64,000 nt of DNA from Osmia lignaria lignaria. Lineage: Eukaryota; Arthropoda; Insecta; Hymenoptera; Megachilidae. The position numbers were made by a program, and so were the translations under genes. Under the pieces are notes generated by a model. That model saw only the letters and a program-made list of their open reading frames with translations, did no database searches and had not been told where the DNA came from. The stretch lies in contig NW_027478167.1 of assembly GCF_051020975.1 (NCBI RefSeq), positions 62,001-126,000 of the forward strand, given 5' to 3'. Every line of letters begins with the position of its first letter. Position 1 is the first letter of the stretch. Positions 38,554 to 50,875 of the stretch are shown here, in pieces.

Positions 38554-38638
38554 TCTTGATATATCTCGAGAACTTCGCATCTGATCAAAAAATATCATAG
38601 AACATAAAAAGTAGGAAACTTAATTCTCTACAAAAAAG

Positions 38639-39926
38639 GTCTCTCAACATTTTGCCATAGCTCGCTTCGTTTCCGAGATATTTGCAGATTTATCTCAAGG
38701 GAAGGGGCCTGACGGAAATATTTCGAGATATTTCTTCTTCTTGTTGTTCTTCTTCTGCACAGCTAAACTGGAAGTGGCATTTCCAACTCGCAATAGTGCA
38801 GAGTTATCTCAAAGAAAGGGGCCACGGTGTTTCTGTATCTCTATTATGTTGGTGCGGCTTCGGAACTTTTAAATATCTTGATATATCTCGAGAACAACGC
38901 ATCTGATCAAAAAATATCATAGAACATAAAAAGTAGGAAACTTAATTCTTTACAAAAAAGGTCTCTTAACATTTTGCCATAGCTCGCTTCGTTTCCGAGA
39001 TATTTGCAGATTTATCTCAAGGGAAGGGGCCTGACGCACATATTTCGAGATATTTCTTCTTCTTGTTGTTCTTCTTCTGCACAGCTGAGCTGGAAGTGGC
39101 ATTTACAGCTCGCAATAGTGCAGAGTTCTCTCAAAGAAAGGGGCCACGGTGTTTCTGAATCTCTATTATGTTGGTGCGGCTTCGGAACTTTTAAATATCA
39201 TGATATATCTCGAGAACTACGCATCTGATCAAAAAATATCATAGAACATAAAAAGTAGGAAACTTAATTGTCTACAAAAAAGGTCTCTTAACATTTTGCC
39301 ATAGCTCGCTTCGTTTCCGAGATATTTGCAGATGTATCTCAAGGGAAGGGGCCTGACGGACATATTTCGAGATATTTCTTCTTCTTGTTGTTCTTCTTCT
39401 GCACAGCTAAGCTGGAAGTGGCATTTGCAGCTCGCACTAGTGCAGAGTTATCTCAAACAAAGGGGCCACGGTGTTTCTGTATCTCTATTATGTTGGTGCG
39501 ACTTCGGAACTTTTAAATATCTCGATATATCTCGAAACCTACGCTTCTGATCAAAGAATATCATAGAACATAAGTTGTAGGAAACATAATTCTCTACAAA
39601 AAAGGTCTCTTAACATTTTGCCATAGCTCGCTTCGTTTCCGAGATATTTGCAGATTTATCTCAAGGGAAGGGGCCTGACGGATATATTTCGAGATATTTC
39701 TTCTTCTTGTTGTTCTTCTTCTGCACAGCTAAGCTGGAAGTGGCATTCACAGCTCGCAATAGGGCAGAGTTATCTCAAAGAAAGGGGCCACGGTGTTTCT
39801 GTATCTCTATGATGTTGGTGCGGCTTCGGAACTTTTAAATATCTCGATATATCTCGAGAACTACGCTTCTGATCAGAAAATATCATAGAACCTAAAAAGT
39901 AGGAAACTTAATTCTTTACAAAAAAG
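38639..39926 (+). repeat. Four heterogeneous monomers right of the insertion
   Basis: Monomers start at 38639, 38961, 39283 and 39605. 38961 shares GACGCACAT, GTTCTCTCAAAG and TGAATCTC with 34126. 39283 shares GATGTATCTC with 35736. 39605 has CTATGATG and GGATATATTTC. The same types seen in blocks G and H are present in a different order, and no local period above 322 bp is evident. Confidence 0.75.
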
Positions 39927-41858
39927 GTCTCTTAACATTTTGCCATAGCTCGCTTCGTTTCCGAGATATTTGCAGATTTATCTCAAGGGAAGGGGCCTGA
40001 CGCACATATTTCGAGATATTTCTTCTTCTTGTTGTTCTTCTTCTGCACAGCTAAGCTGGAAGTGGCATTTACAGCTCGCAATAGTGCAGAGTTATCTCAA
40101 AGAAAGGGGCCACGGTGTTTCTGTATCTCTATTATGTGGGTGCGGCTTCGGAACTTTTTAATATCTTGATATATCTCGAGAACTACGCATCTGATCAAAA
40201 AATATCATAGAACATAAAAAGTAGGAAACTTAATTCTCTGCAAAAAAGGTCGCTGAACGTTTTGCCATAGCTCGCTTCGTTTCCGAGATATTTGCAGATT
40301 TATCTCGAGGGAAGGGGCCTGACGGACATATTTCGAGATATTTCTTCTTCTTGTTGTTCTTCTTCTGCACAGCTAAGCTGGAAGTGGAATTTGCCGCTCG
40401 CACTAGTGCAGAGTTATCTCAAAGAAAGGGGCCACGGTGTTTCTGAATCTCTATTATGTTGGTGCGGCTTCGGAACTTTTAAATATCTCGATATATCTCG
40501 AAAACTACGCTTCTGAGCAAAAAATATCATAGAACATAAATTGTAGAAAACATAATTCTCTACAAAAAACGTCTCTTAACATTTTGCCATAGCTCGCTTT
40601 GTTTCCGAGATATTTGCAGATTCAGCTCAAAGGAACGGGCCTGAAGGACATATTTCGAGATATTTCTTCTTCTTGTTGTTCTTCTTGTGCACAGCTAAGC
40701 AGGAAGTGGCATTTACAGCTCGCAATAGGGCAGAGTTATCTCAGAGAAAGCGGCCACGGTGTTTCTGTATCTCTATGATGTTGGTGCGGCTTCGGAACTT
40801 TTAAATATCTCGATATATCTCGAAAACTACGCTTCTGATCAAAAAATATCATAGAACATAAATTGTAGGAAACATAATTCTCTACAAAAAACGTCTCTTA
40901 ACATTTTGCCATAGCTCGCTTCGTTTCCGAGATATTTGCAGATTTATCTCAAGGGAAGGGGCCTGACGCACATATTTCGAGATATTTCTTCTTCTTGTTG
41001 ATCTTCTTCTGCACAGCTAAGCTGGAAGTGGCATTTCCAGCTCGCAATAGTGCACAGTTATCTCAAAGAAAGGGGCCACGGTGTTTCTGTATCTCTATTA
41101 TGTTGGTGCGGCTTCGGAACTTTTTAATATCTTGATATATCTCGAGAACTACGCATCTGATCAAAAAATATCATAGAACATAAAAAGTAGGAAACTTAAT
41201 TCTCTGCAAAAAAGGTCTCTGAACATTTTGCCATAGCTCGCTTCGTTTCCGAGATATTTGCAGATTTATCTCGAGGGAAGGGGCCTGACGGACATATTTC
41301 GAGATATTTCTTCTTCTTGTTGTTCTTCTTCTGCACAGCTAAGCTAGAAGTGGAATTTGCCGCTCGCACTAGTGCAGAGTTATCTCAAAGAAAGGGGCCA
41401 CAGTGTTTCTGAATCTCTATTATGTTGGTGCGGCTTCGGAACTTTTAAATATCTCGATATATCTCGAAAACTACGCTTCTGAGCAAAAAATATCATAGAA
41501 CATAAATTGTAGAAAACATAATTCTCTACAAAAAACGTCTCTTAACATTTTGCCATAGCTCGCTTTGTTTCCGAGATATTTGCAGATTCAGCTCAAAGGA
41601 ACGGGCCTGAAGGACATATTTCGAGATATTTCTTCTTCTTGTTGTTCTTCTTGTGCACAGCTAAGCAGGAAGTGGCATTTACAGCTCGCAATAGGGCAGA
41701 GTTATCTCAGAGAAAGGGGCCACGGTGTTTCTGTATCTCTATGATGTTGGTGCGGCTTCGGAACTTTTAAATATCTCGATATATCTCGAAAACTACGCTT
41801 CTGATCAAAAAATATCATAGAACATAAATTGTAGGAAACATAATTCTCTACAAAAAAC
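39927..41858 (+). repeat. 966-bp trimer, two copies
   Basis: Units are 39927-40892 and 40893-41858. Shared markers are GACGCACAT with TTTTTAATATC and CTCTGCAAAAAAGG in monomer 1; GAAGTGGAATTTGCCGC with TTCTGAGCAAAAAA and TTGTAGAAAAC in monomer 2; and GATTCAGCTCAAAGGAACGG, CTTGTGCACAG, AAGCAGGAAG and CTATGATG in monomer 3. The two units differ in several bases (for example TTGATCTTC and GCACAGTTATC only in 40893, CCACAGTG only in 41215), so this duplication is older than most in the window. Confidence 0.85.
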
Positions 41859-44800
41859 GTCTCTTAACATTTTGCCATAGCTCGCTTCGTTTCCGAGATA
41901 TTTGCAGATTTATCTCAAGGGAAGGGGCCTGACGGACATATTTCGAGATGTTTCTTCTTCTTGTTGTTCTTCTTCTGCACAGCTAAGCTGGAAGTGGCAT
42001 TTACAGCTCGCAATAGTGCAGAGTTATCTCAAAGAAAGGGGCCACGGTGTTTCTGTATCTCTATTATGTTGGTGCGGCTTCGGAACTTTTAAATATCTTG
42101 ATATATCTCGAGAACTACGCATCTGATCAAAAAATATCATAGAACATAAAAAGTAGGAAACTTAATTCTCTACAAAAAATGTCTCTTAACATTTTGCCAT
42201 AGCTCGCTTCGTTTCCGAGATATTTGCAGATTTATCTCAAGGGAAGGGGCCTGACGGACATATTTCGAGATATTTCTTCTTCTTGTTGTTCTTCTTCTGC
42301 ACAGCTAAACTGGAAGTGGCATTTCCAACTCGCAATAGTGCAGAGTTATCTCAAAGAAAGGGGCCACGGTGTTTCTGTATCTCTATTATGTTGGTGCGGC
42401 TTCGGAACTTTTAAATATCCCGATATATCTCGAAAACTACGCTTCTGATCAAAAAATATCATAGAACATAGCTTCTAGGAAACATAATTCTCTACAAAAA
42501 AGGTCTCTTAACATTTTGCCATAGCTCGCTTCGTTTCCGAGATATTTGCAGATTTATCTCAAGGGAAGGGGCCTGACGCACATATTTCGAGATATTTCTT
42601 CTTCTTGTTGATCTTCTTCTGCACAGCTAAGCTGGAAGTGGCATTTACAGCTCGCAATAGTGCAGAGTTATCTCAAAGAAAGGGGCCACGGTGTTTCTGT
42701 ATCTCTATTATGTTGGTGCGGCTTCGGAACTTTTAAATATCTTGATATATCTCGAGAACTACGCATCTGATCAAAAAATATCGTAGAACATAAAAAGTAG
42801 GAAACTTAATTCTCTACAAAAAAGGTCTCTTAACATTTTGCCATAGCTCGCTTCGTTTCCGAGATATTTGCAGATTTATCTCAAGGGAAGGGGCCTGACG
42901 GACATATTTCGAGATATTTCTTCTTCTTGTTGTTCTTCTTCTGCACAGCTAAACCGGAAGTGGCATTTCCAGCTCGCAATAGTGCAGAGTTATCTCAAAG
43001 AAAGGGGCCACGGTGTTTCTGTATCTCTATTATGTTGGTGCGGCTTCGGAACTTTTAAATATCTCGATATATCTCGAGAACTACGCATCTGATCAATAAA
43101 TATCATAGAACATAAAAAGTAGGAAACTTAATTCTCTACAAAAAAGGTCGCTTAACATTTTGCCATAGCTCGCTTCGTTTCCGAGATATTTGCAGATTTA
43201 TCTCAAGGGAAGGGGCCTGACGGACATATTTCGAGATATTTCTTCTTCTTGTTGTTCTTCTTCTGCACAGCTAAGCTGGAAGTGGCATTTGCGGCTCGCA
43301 CTAGTGCAGAGTTATCTCAAAGAAAGGGGCCACGGTGTTTCTGTATCTCTATTATGTTGGTGCGGCTACGGAACTTTTAAATATCTCGATATATCTCGAA
43401 AACTACGCTTCTGATCAAAAAATATCATAGAACATAAATTGTGGGAAACATAATTCTCTACAAAAAACGTCTCTTAACATTTTGCCATAGCTCGCTTCGT
43501 TTCCGAGATATTTGCAGATTTATCTCAAGGGAAGGGGCCTGACGGACATATTTCGAGATATTTCTTCTTCTTGTTGTTCTTCTTCTGCACAGCTAAGCTG
43601 GAAGTGGCATTTGCAGCTCGCAGTAGTGCAGAGTTATCTCAAAGAAAGGGGCCACAGTGTTTCTGTATCTCTATTATGTTGGTGCGGCTTCGGAACTTTT
43701 AAATATCTTGATATATCTCGAGAACTACGCATCTGATCAAAAAATATCATGGAACATAAAAAGTGGGAAACTTAATTCTCTACAAAAAAGGTCTCTCAAC
43801 ATTTTGCCATAGCTCGCTTCGTTTCCGAGATATTTGCAGATTTATCTCAAGGGAAGGGGCCTGACGGACATATTTCGAGATATTTCTTCTTCTTGTTGTT
43901 CTTCTTCTGCACAGCTAAGCTGGAAGTGGCATTTGCAGCTCGCAATAGTGCAGAGTTACCTCAAAGAAAGGGGCCACGGTGTTTCTGTATCTCTATTATG
44001 TTGGTGCCGCTTCGGAACTTTTAAATATCTGGATATATCTCGAGAACCACGCATCTGATCAAAAAATATCATAGAGCATAAAAAGTAGGAAACTTAATTC
44101 TCTACAAAAAAGGTCTCTTAACATTTTGCCATAGCTCGCTTCGTTTCCGAGATATTTGCAGATTGATCTCAAGGGAAGGGGCCTGACGGACATATTTCGA
44201 GATATTTCTTCGTCTTGTTGTTCTTCTTCTGCACAGCTAAACTGGAAGTGGCATTTCCAGCTCGCAATAGTGCAGAGTTATCCCGAAGAAAGGGGCCACG
44301 GTGTTTCTGTATCTCTATTATGTTGGTGCGGCTTTGGAACTTTTAAATATCTCGATATATCTCGAAAACTACGCTTCCGATCAAAAAATATCATAGAACA
44401 TAAATTGTAGGAAACATAATTCTCTACAAAAAAGGTCTCTTAACATTTTACCATAGCTCGCTTCGTTTCCGAGATATTTGCAGATTTATCTCAAGGGAAG
44501 CGTCCTGACGGACATATTTCGGGATGTTTCTTCTTCTTGTTGTTCTTCTTCTGCACAGCTAAACTGGAAGTGGCATTTCCAGCTCGCAATAGTGCAGAGT
44601 TATCTCAAAGAAAGGGGCCACGGTGTTTCTGTATCTCTATTATGTTGGTGCGGCTTCGGAACTTTTAAATATCTTGATATATCTCGAGAACTACGCATCC
44701 GATCAAAAAATATCATAGAACATATAAAGTAGGAAACTTAATTCTCTACAAAAAAGGTCTCTTAACATTTTGCCATAGCTCGCTTCGTTTCCGAGATATT

Positions 44801-46366
44801 TGCAGATTTATCTCAAGGGAAGGGGCCTGGCGGACATATTTCGAGATATTTCTTCTTCTTGTTGTTCTTCTTCTGCACAGCTAAGCTGGAAGTGGCATTT
44901 GCAGCTCGCAATAGTGCAGAGTTAACTCAAAGAAAGGGGCCACGGTGTTTCTGAATCTCTATTATGTTGGAGCGGCTTCGGAACTTTTAAATATCTTGAT
45001 ATATCTCGAAAACTACGCATCTGATCAAAAAATATCATAGAACATAAAAAGTAGGAAACCTAATTTTCTACAAAAAAGGTCTCTTAACATTTTGCCGTAG
45101 ATCACTTCGTTTCCGAGATATTTGCAGATTTATCTCAAGGGAAGGGGCCTGACGGACATATTTCGAAATATTTCTTCTTCTTGTTGTTCTTCTTCTGCAC
45201 AGCTAAGCTGGAAGTGGCATTTGCAGCTCGCAATAGTGCAGAGTTACCTCAAAGAAAGGGGCCACGGTGTTTCTGTATCTCTATTATGTTGGTGCGGCTT
45301 CGGATCTTTTAAATATCTCGATATATCTCGAAAATCACGCTTCTGATCAAAAAATATCATAGAACGTAAATTGTAGGGAACATAATTCTCTACAGAAAAG
45401 GTCTCTTAACATTTTGCCATAGCTCGCTTCGTTTCCCAGATATTTGCAGATTTATCTCAAGGGAAGGGGCCTGACGGACATATTTCGAGATATTTCTTCT
45501 TCTTGTTGTTCTTCTTCTGCACAGCTAAGCTGGAAGTGGCATTTGCAGCTCGCAATAGTGCAGAGTTATCTCAAAGAAAGGGGCCACGGTGTTTCTGTAT
45601 CTCTATTATGTTGGTGCGGCTTCGGAACTTTTAAATATCTTGATATATCTCGAGAACTACGCATCTGATCAAAAAATATCATAGAGCATAAAAAGTAGGA
45701 AACTTAATTCTCTACAAAAAAGGTCTCTTAGCATTTTGCCATAGCTCGCTTCGTTTCCGAGATATTTGCAGATTTATCTCGAGGGAAGGGGCCTGACGGA
45801 CATATTTCGAGATATTTCTTCTTCTTGTTGTTCTTCTTCTGCACAGCTAAGCTGGAAGCGGCATTTGCGGCTCGCATTGGTGCAGAGTTATCTCAAAGAA
45901 AGGGGCCACGGTGTTTCTGTATCTCTATTATGTTGGTGCGGCTTCGGAACTTTTAAATATCTCGTTATATCTCGAAAACTACGCTCCTGATCAAAAAACA
46001 TCATAGAACGCATATTGTAGGAAACATAATTCTCTACAAAAAAGGTCTCTCAAGGTTTTGCCATAGCTCGCTTCGTTTCCGAGATATTTGCAGATTTATC
46101 TCAAGGGAAGGGTCCTGACGGACATATTTCGAGATATTTCTTCTTCTTGTTGTTCTTCTTCTGCACAGCTAAGCTGGAAGTGGCATTTGCAGCTCGCAAT
46201 AGTGCAGAGTTGTCTCAAAGAAAGGGGCCACGGTGTTTCTGTATCTCTATTATGTTGGTGCGGCTTCGGAACTTTGAAATATCTTGATATATCTCGAGAA
46301 CTACGCATCTGATCAAAAAATATCATAGAAGATAAAAAGTAGGAAACTTAATTCTCTACAAAAAAG
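41859..46366 (+). repeat. Heterogeneous monomer tract without clear HOR
   Basis: Fourteen monomers start at 41859, 42181, 42503 and so on to 46045. They share the general family markers but carry many private changes: GAGATGTTTC at 41859, ATAGCTTCTAGG in the tail of 42181, AAACCGG at 42825, GCGGCTACGG at 43147, AAGCGTCC and CGGGATG at 44435, AGTTAACTC at 44757, GTAGATCACTTCG at 45079, and CATTGGTGCAG at 45723. I could not find an ordered multimer repeated at a constant spacing. This is the least homogenised part of the window. Confidence 0.7.
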
Positions 46367-47010
46367 GTCTCTTAACATTTTGCCATAGCTCGCTTCGTTT
46401 CCGAGATATTTGCAGATTTATCTCAAGGGAAGGGGCCTGACGGACATATTTCGAGATATTTCTTCTTCTTGTTGTTCTTCTTCTGCACAGCTAAGCTGGA
46501 AGTGGCATTTGCAGCTCGCAATAGCGCAGAGTTATCTCAAAGAAAGGGGCCACGGTGTTTCTGTATCTCTATTATGTTTGTGCGGCTTCGGAACTTTTAA
46601 ATATCTTGATATATCTCGAGAACTACGCATCTGATCAAAAAATATCATAGAAGATAAAAAGTAGGAAACTTAATTCTCTACAAAAAAGGTCTCTTAACAT
46701 TTTGCCATAGCTCGCTTCGTTTCCGAGATATTTGCAGATTTATCTCAAGGGAAGGGGCCTGACGGACATATTTCGAGATATTTCTTCTTCTTGTTGTTCT
46801 TCTTCTGCACAGCTAAGCTGGAAGTGGCATTTCCAGCTCGCAATAGCGCAGAGTTATCTCAAAGAAAGGGGCCACGGTGTTTCTGTATCTCTATTATGTT
46901 TGTGCGGCTTCGGAACTTTTAAATATCTTGATATATCTCGAGAACTACGCATCTGATCAAAAAATATCATAGAACATAGAAAGTAGGAAACTTAATTCTC
47001 TACAAAAAAG
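46367..47010 (+). repeat. Recent single-monomer tandem duplication
   Basis: Monomers 46367 and 46689 share CAATAGCGCAG and ATGTTTGTGCGG, a pair of changes I did not see together elsewhere. The 5' neighbour at 46045 ends with the same AGAAGATAAAAAG tail as 46367. They differ at TTTGCAGC against TTTCCAGC and in the tail. This is a 322-bp gain in the heterogeneous region. Confidence 0.78.
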
Positions 47011-47977
47011 GTCTCTTAACATTTTGCCATAGCTCGCTTCGTTTCCGAGATATTTGCAGATTTATCTCGAGGGAAGGGGCCTGACGGACATATTTCGAGA
47101 TATTTCTTCTTCTTGTTGTTCTTCTTCTGTACAGCTAAGCTGGAAGTGGCATTTGCGGCTCGCACTAGTGCAGAGTTATCTCAAAGAAAGGGGCCACTGT
47201 GTTTCTGTATCTCTATTATGTTGGTGCGGCTTCGGAACTTTTAAATATCTCGATATATCTCGAAAACTACGCTTCTGATCAAAAAATATCATAGAACATA
47301 ACTTGTAGGAAACATAATTGTCTACAAAAAAGGTCTCTAAAGATTTTGCCATAGCTCGCTTCGTTTCCGAGATATATGCAGATTTATCTCAAGGGAAGGG
47401 GCCTGACGGACATATTTCGAGATATTTCTTCTTCTTGTTGTTCTTCTTCTGCACAGCTAAGCTGGAAGCGGCATTTGCGGCTCTCACTAGTGCAGAGTTA
47501 TCTCAAAGAAAGGGGCCACGGTGTTTCTGTATCTCTATTATGTTTGCTGCGGCTTCGGATATTTTAAATATCTCGATATATCTCGAAAACTACGCTTCTG
47601 ATCAAAAAATATCATAGAACATAAATTGTAGGAAACATAATTCTCTACAAAAAAGGTCTCTTAACATTTTGCCATAGCTCGTTTCGTTTCCGAGATATTT
47701 GCAGATATATCTCAAGGGAAGGGGCCTGACGGACATATTTCGAGATATTTCTTCTTCTTGTTGTTCTTCTTCTGCACAGCTAAGCTGGAAGTGGCATTTG
47801 CAGCTCGCAATAGTGCAGAGTTATCTCAAAGAAAGGGGCCACGGTGTTTCTGTATCTCTATTATGTTGGTGCGGCTTCGGAACTTTTAAATATCTCGATA
47901 TATCTCGAAAACTACGCTTCTGATCAAAAAATATCATAGAACATAACTTGTAGCAAACATAATTCTCTACAAAAAAG
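47011..47977 (+). repeat. Left boundary monomers of the nonamer block
   Basis: Three monomers, at 47011 (GCCACTGTG, ATAATTGTC), 47333 and 47656 (AGCTCGTTTCG with GATATATCTC, and ACTTGTAGC in its tail). The same series begins again at the right end of the window: 63110 shares its 3' half with 47011, 63432 matches 47333, and the start of 63754 matches 47656. These monomers therefore belong to a unit larger than the nonamer. Confidence 0.8.
47333..47655 (+). repeat. Diverged marker monomer, 323 bp
   Basis: Distinctive features are GTCTCTAAAG at the start, GAGATATATGCAG, GAAGCGGCATTTGCGGCTCTC, and TGTTTGCTGCGGCTTCGGATATTTTAAAT with one added base. The only other copy in the window is at 63432, which makes this a good landmark for large-scale periodicity. 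Confidence 0.88.
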
Positions 47978-50875
47978 GTCTCTCAACATTTTGCCATAGC
48001 TCGCTTCGTTTCCGAGATATTTGCAGATTTATCTCAAGGGAAGGGGCCTGACGGACATATTTCGAGATATTTCTTATTCTTGTTGTTCTTCTTCTGCACA
48101 GCTAAGCTGTAAGTGGCATTTGCAGCTCGCAATAGTGCAGAGTTATCTCAAAGAAAGGGGCCACGGTGTTTCTGTATCTCTATTATATTGGTGCGGCTTC
48201 GAAACTTTTGAATATCTTGATATATCTCGAGAACTACGCATCTGATCAAAAAATATCATAGAACATAAAAAGTAGGAAACTTAATTCTCTACAAAAAAGG
48301 TCTCTTAACATTTTGCCATAGCTCGCTTCGTTTCCGAGATATTTGCAGATTTATCTCAAGGGAAGGGGCCTGACGGACATATTTCGAGATATTTCTTATT
48401 CTTGTTGTTCTTCTTCTGCACAGCTAAGCTGTAAGTGGCATTTGCAGCTCGCAATAGTGCAGAGTTATCTCAAAGAAAGGGGCCACGGTGTTTCTGTATC
48501 TCTATTATGTTGGTGCGGCTTCGAAGCTTTTGAATATCTTGATATATCTCGAGAACTACGCATCTGATCAAAAAATATCATAGAACAAGGAAAGTAGGAA
48601 ACTTAATTCTCTACAAAAAAGGTCTCTTAACATTTTGCCATAGCTCGCTTCGTTTCCGAGATATTTGCAGATTTATCTCAAGGGAAGGGGCCTGACGGAC
48701 ATATTTCGAGACATTTCTTCTTCTTGTTGTTCTTCTTCTGCACAGCTAAGCTGGAAGTGGCATTTGCAGCTCGCAATAGTGCAGAGTTATCTCAAAGAAA
48801 GAGGCCACGGTGTTTCTGTACCTCTATTATGTTGGTGCAGCTTCGGAACTTTTAAATATCTTGATATATCTCGAGAACTACGCATCTGATCAAAAAATAT
48901 CATAGAACATAAAAAGTAGGAAACCTAATTCTCTACAAAAAAGGTATCTTAACATTTTGCCATAGCTCGCTTCGTTTCCGAGATATTTGCAGATTTATCT
49001 CAAGGGAAGGGGCCTGACGGACATATTTCGAAATATTTCTTATTCTTCTTGTTCTTCTTCTGCACAGCTAAGCTGGAAGTGGCATTTGCAGCTCGCAATA
49101 GTGCAGAGTTATCTCAAAGAAAGAGGCCACGGTGTTTCTGTACCTCTATTAGGTTGGTGCAGCTTCGGAACTTTTAAATATCTTGATATATCTCGAGAAC
49201 TACGCATCTGATCAAAAAATATCATAGAACATAAAAAGTAGGAAACTTAATTCTCTACAAATAAGGTCTCTTAACATTTTGCCATAGCTCGCTTCGTTTC
49301 CGAGATATTTGCAGATTTATCTCAAGGGAAGGGGCCTGACGGGCATATTTCGAGATATTTCTTCTTCTTGTTGTTCTTCTTCTGCACAGCGAGGCTGGAA
49401 GTGGCATTTGCAGGTCGCAATAGTGCGGAGTTATCTCAAAGAAAGGGGCCACGGTGTTTCTGTATCTCTATTATGTTGGTGCGGCTTCGAAACTTTTAAA
49501 TATCTTGATATATCTCGAGAACTACGCATCTGATCAAAAAATATCATAGAAGATAAATAGTAGGAAACTTAATTCTCTACAAAAAAGGTCTCTCAACATT
49601 TTGCCATAGCTCGCTTCGTTTCCGAGATATTTGCACATTTATCTCAAGGGAAGGGGCCCAACGGACATATTTCGAGATATTTCTTCTTCTTGTTGTTCTT
49701 CTTCTGCGCAGCTAAGCTGGAAGTGGCATTTGCGGCTCGCACTAGTGCAGAGTTATCTCAAAGAAAGGGGCCACGGTGTTTCTGTATCTCTATTATGTTG
49801 GTGCGGCTTCGGAACTTTTAAATATCTTGATATATCTCGAGAACTACGCATCTGATCAAAAAATATCATAGAACATAAAAAGTAGGAAACATAATTCTCT
49901 ACAAAAAAGGTCTCTTAACATTTTGCCATAGCTCGCTTGGTTTCCGAGATATATGCAGATTTATCTCAAGGGAAGGGGCCTGACGGACATATTTCGAGAT
50001 ATTTCTTCTTCTTGTTGTTCTTCTTCTGCACAGCTAAACTGGAACTGGCATTTCCAGCTCGCAATATTGCAGAGTTATCTCAAAGAGAGGGGCCACGGTG
50101 TTTCTGTATCTCTATTATGTTGGTGCGGCTTCGGAACTTTTAAATATCTCGATATATCTCGAAAACTACGCTTCTGATCAAAAAATATCATAGAACATAA
50201 CTTGTAGGAAACATAATTCTGTACAAAAAAGATCTCTAACCATTTTGCCATAGCTCGCTTCGTTTCCGAGATATTTGCAGATATATCTCAAGGGAAGGGG
50301 CCTGACGGACATATTTCGAGATATTTCTTCTTTTTGTTGTTCTTCTTCTGCACAGCTAAGCTGGAAGTGGCATTTGCAGCTCGCAATAGTGCAGAGTTAT
50401 CTCAAAGAAAGAGGCCACGGTGTTTCTGTACCTCTATTATGTTGGTGCAGCATCGGAACTTTTAAATATCTTGATATATCTCGAGAACTACGCATCTGAT
50501 CAAAAAATATCATAGAACATAAAAAGTAGGAAACCTAATTCTCTACAAAAAAGGTCTCCTAACATTTTGCCATAGCTCGCTTCGTTTCCGAGATATTTGC
50601 AGATTTATCTCAAGGGAAGGGGCCTGACGGACATATTTCGAAATATTTCTTATTCTTCTTGTTCTTCTTCTGCACAGCTAAGCTGGAAGTGGCATTTGCA
50701 GCTCGCAATAGTGCAGAGTTATCTCAAAGAAAGAGGCCACGGTGTTTCTGTACCTCTATTAGGTTGGTGCAGCTTCGGAACTTTTAAATATCTCGATATA
50801 TCTCGAAAACTACGCTTCTGATCAAAAAATATCATAGAACATAACTTGTAGCAAACATAATTCTCTACAAAAAAG
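47978..50875 (+). repeat. Nonamer HOR (2898 bp), copy 1
   Basis: The nine monomers in order are: a 47978 (AGCTGTAAG, ATATTGGTG, GAAACTTTTGAAT); b 48300 (AGCTGTAAG, GAACAAGGAAAG); c 48622 (GAGACATTTC, CTGTACCTC); d 48944 (TTATTCTTCTTGTTC, CTATTAGGTTGG); e 49266 (GACGGGCAT, CAGCGAGGCTGG, GTGCGGAG); f 49588 (TTGCACATTTATC, GGGCCCAACGG, TGCGCAGC); g 49910 (GAACTGGCAT, CAATATTGCAG); h 50232 (GATCTCTAACC, CTTTTTGTTG); d' 50554. In this copy h has GCAGCATCGG, and b has CGAAGCTTTTG. Confidence 0.92.

Larger units (their letters stand above)
37990..38638 (+). repeat. Satellite monomer interrupted by a 325-bp insertion
   Basis: The left part runs from 37990 to the TA at 38225-38226. The monomer resumes at 38552 and continues to 38638 with no lost satellite base. 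The left part carries the rare variant GATTCAGCTCAAAGGAACGG, shared with monomers 40571 and 41537. The right part has GAGAACTTCGC, also seen in monomers 11909 and 16416. Removing 327 bp restores a normal 322-bp unit, so the insertion was clean. Confidence 0.95.

Noticed and set aside
38398..38600. Short open frames on both strands overlapping the insertion as a transposase fragment
   Set aside because: They run from the insertion into satellite sequence, are under 70 codons, and show no catalytic motif. The insertion is judged non-coding.
49255..49452. Recurrent minus-strand open frames of 65 codons (also at 52153, 55050, 57626, 58914, 61811)
   Set aside because: They track monomer type e of the nonamer exactly and arise where CAAATAAGG and CAGCGAGG variants remove stops. 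The recurrence follows the repeat, not a gene.
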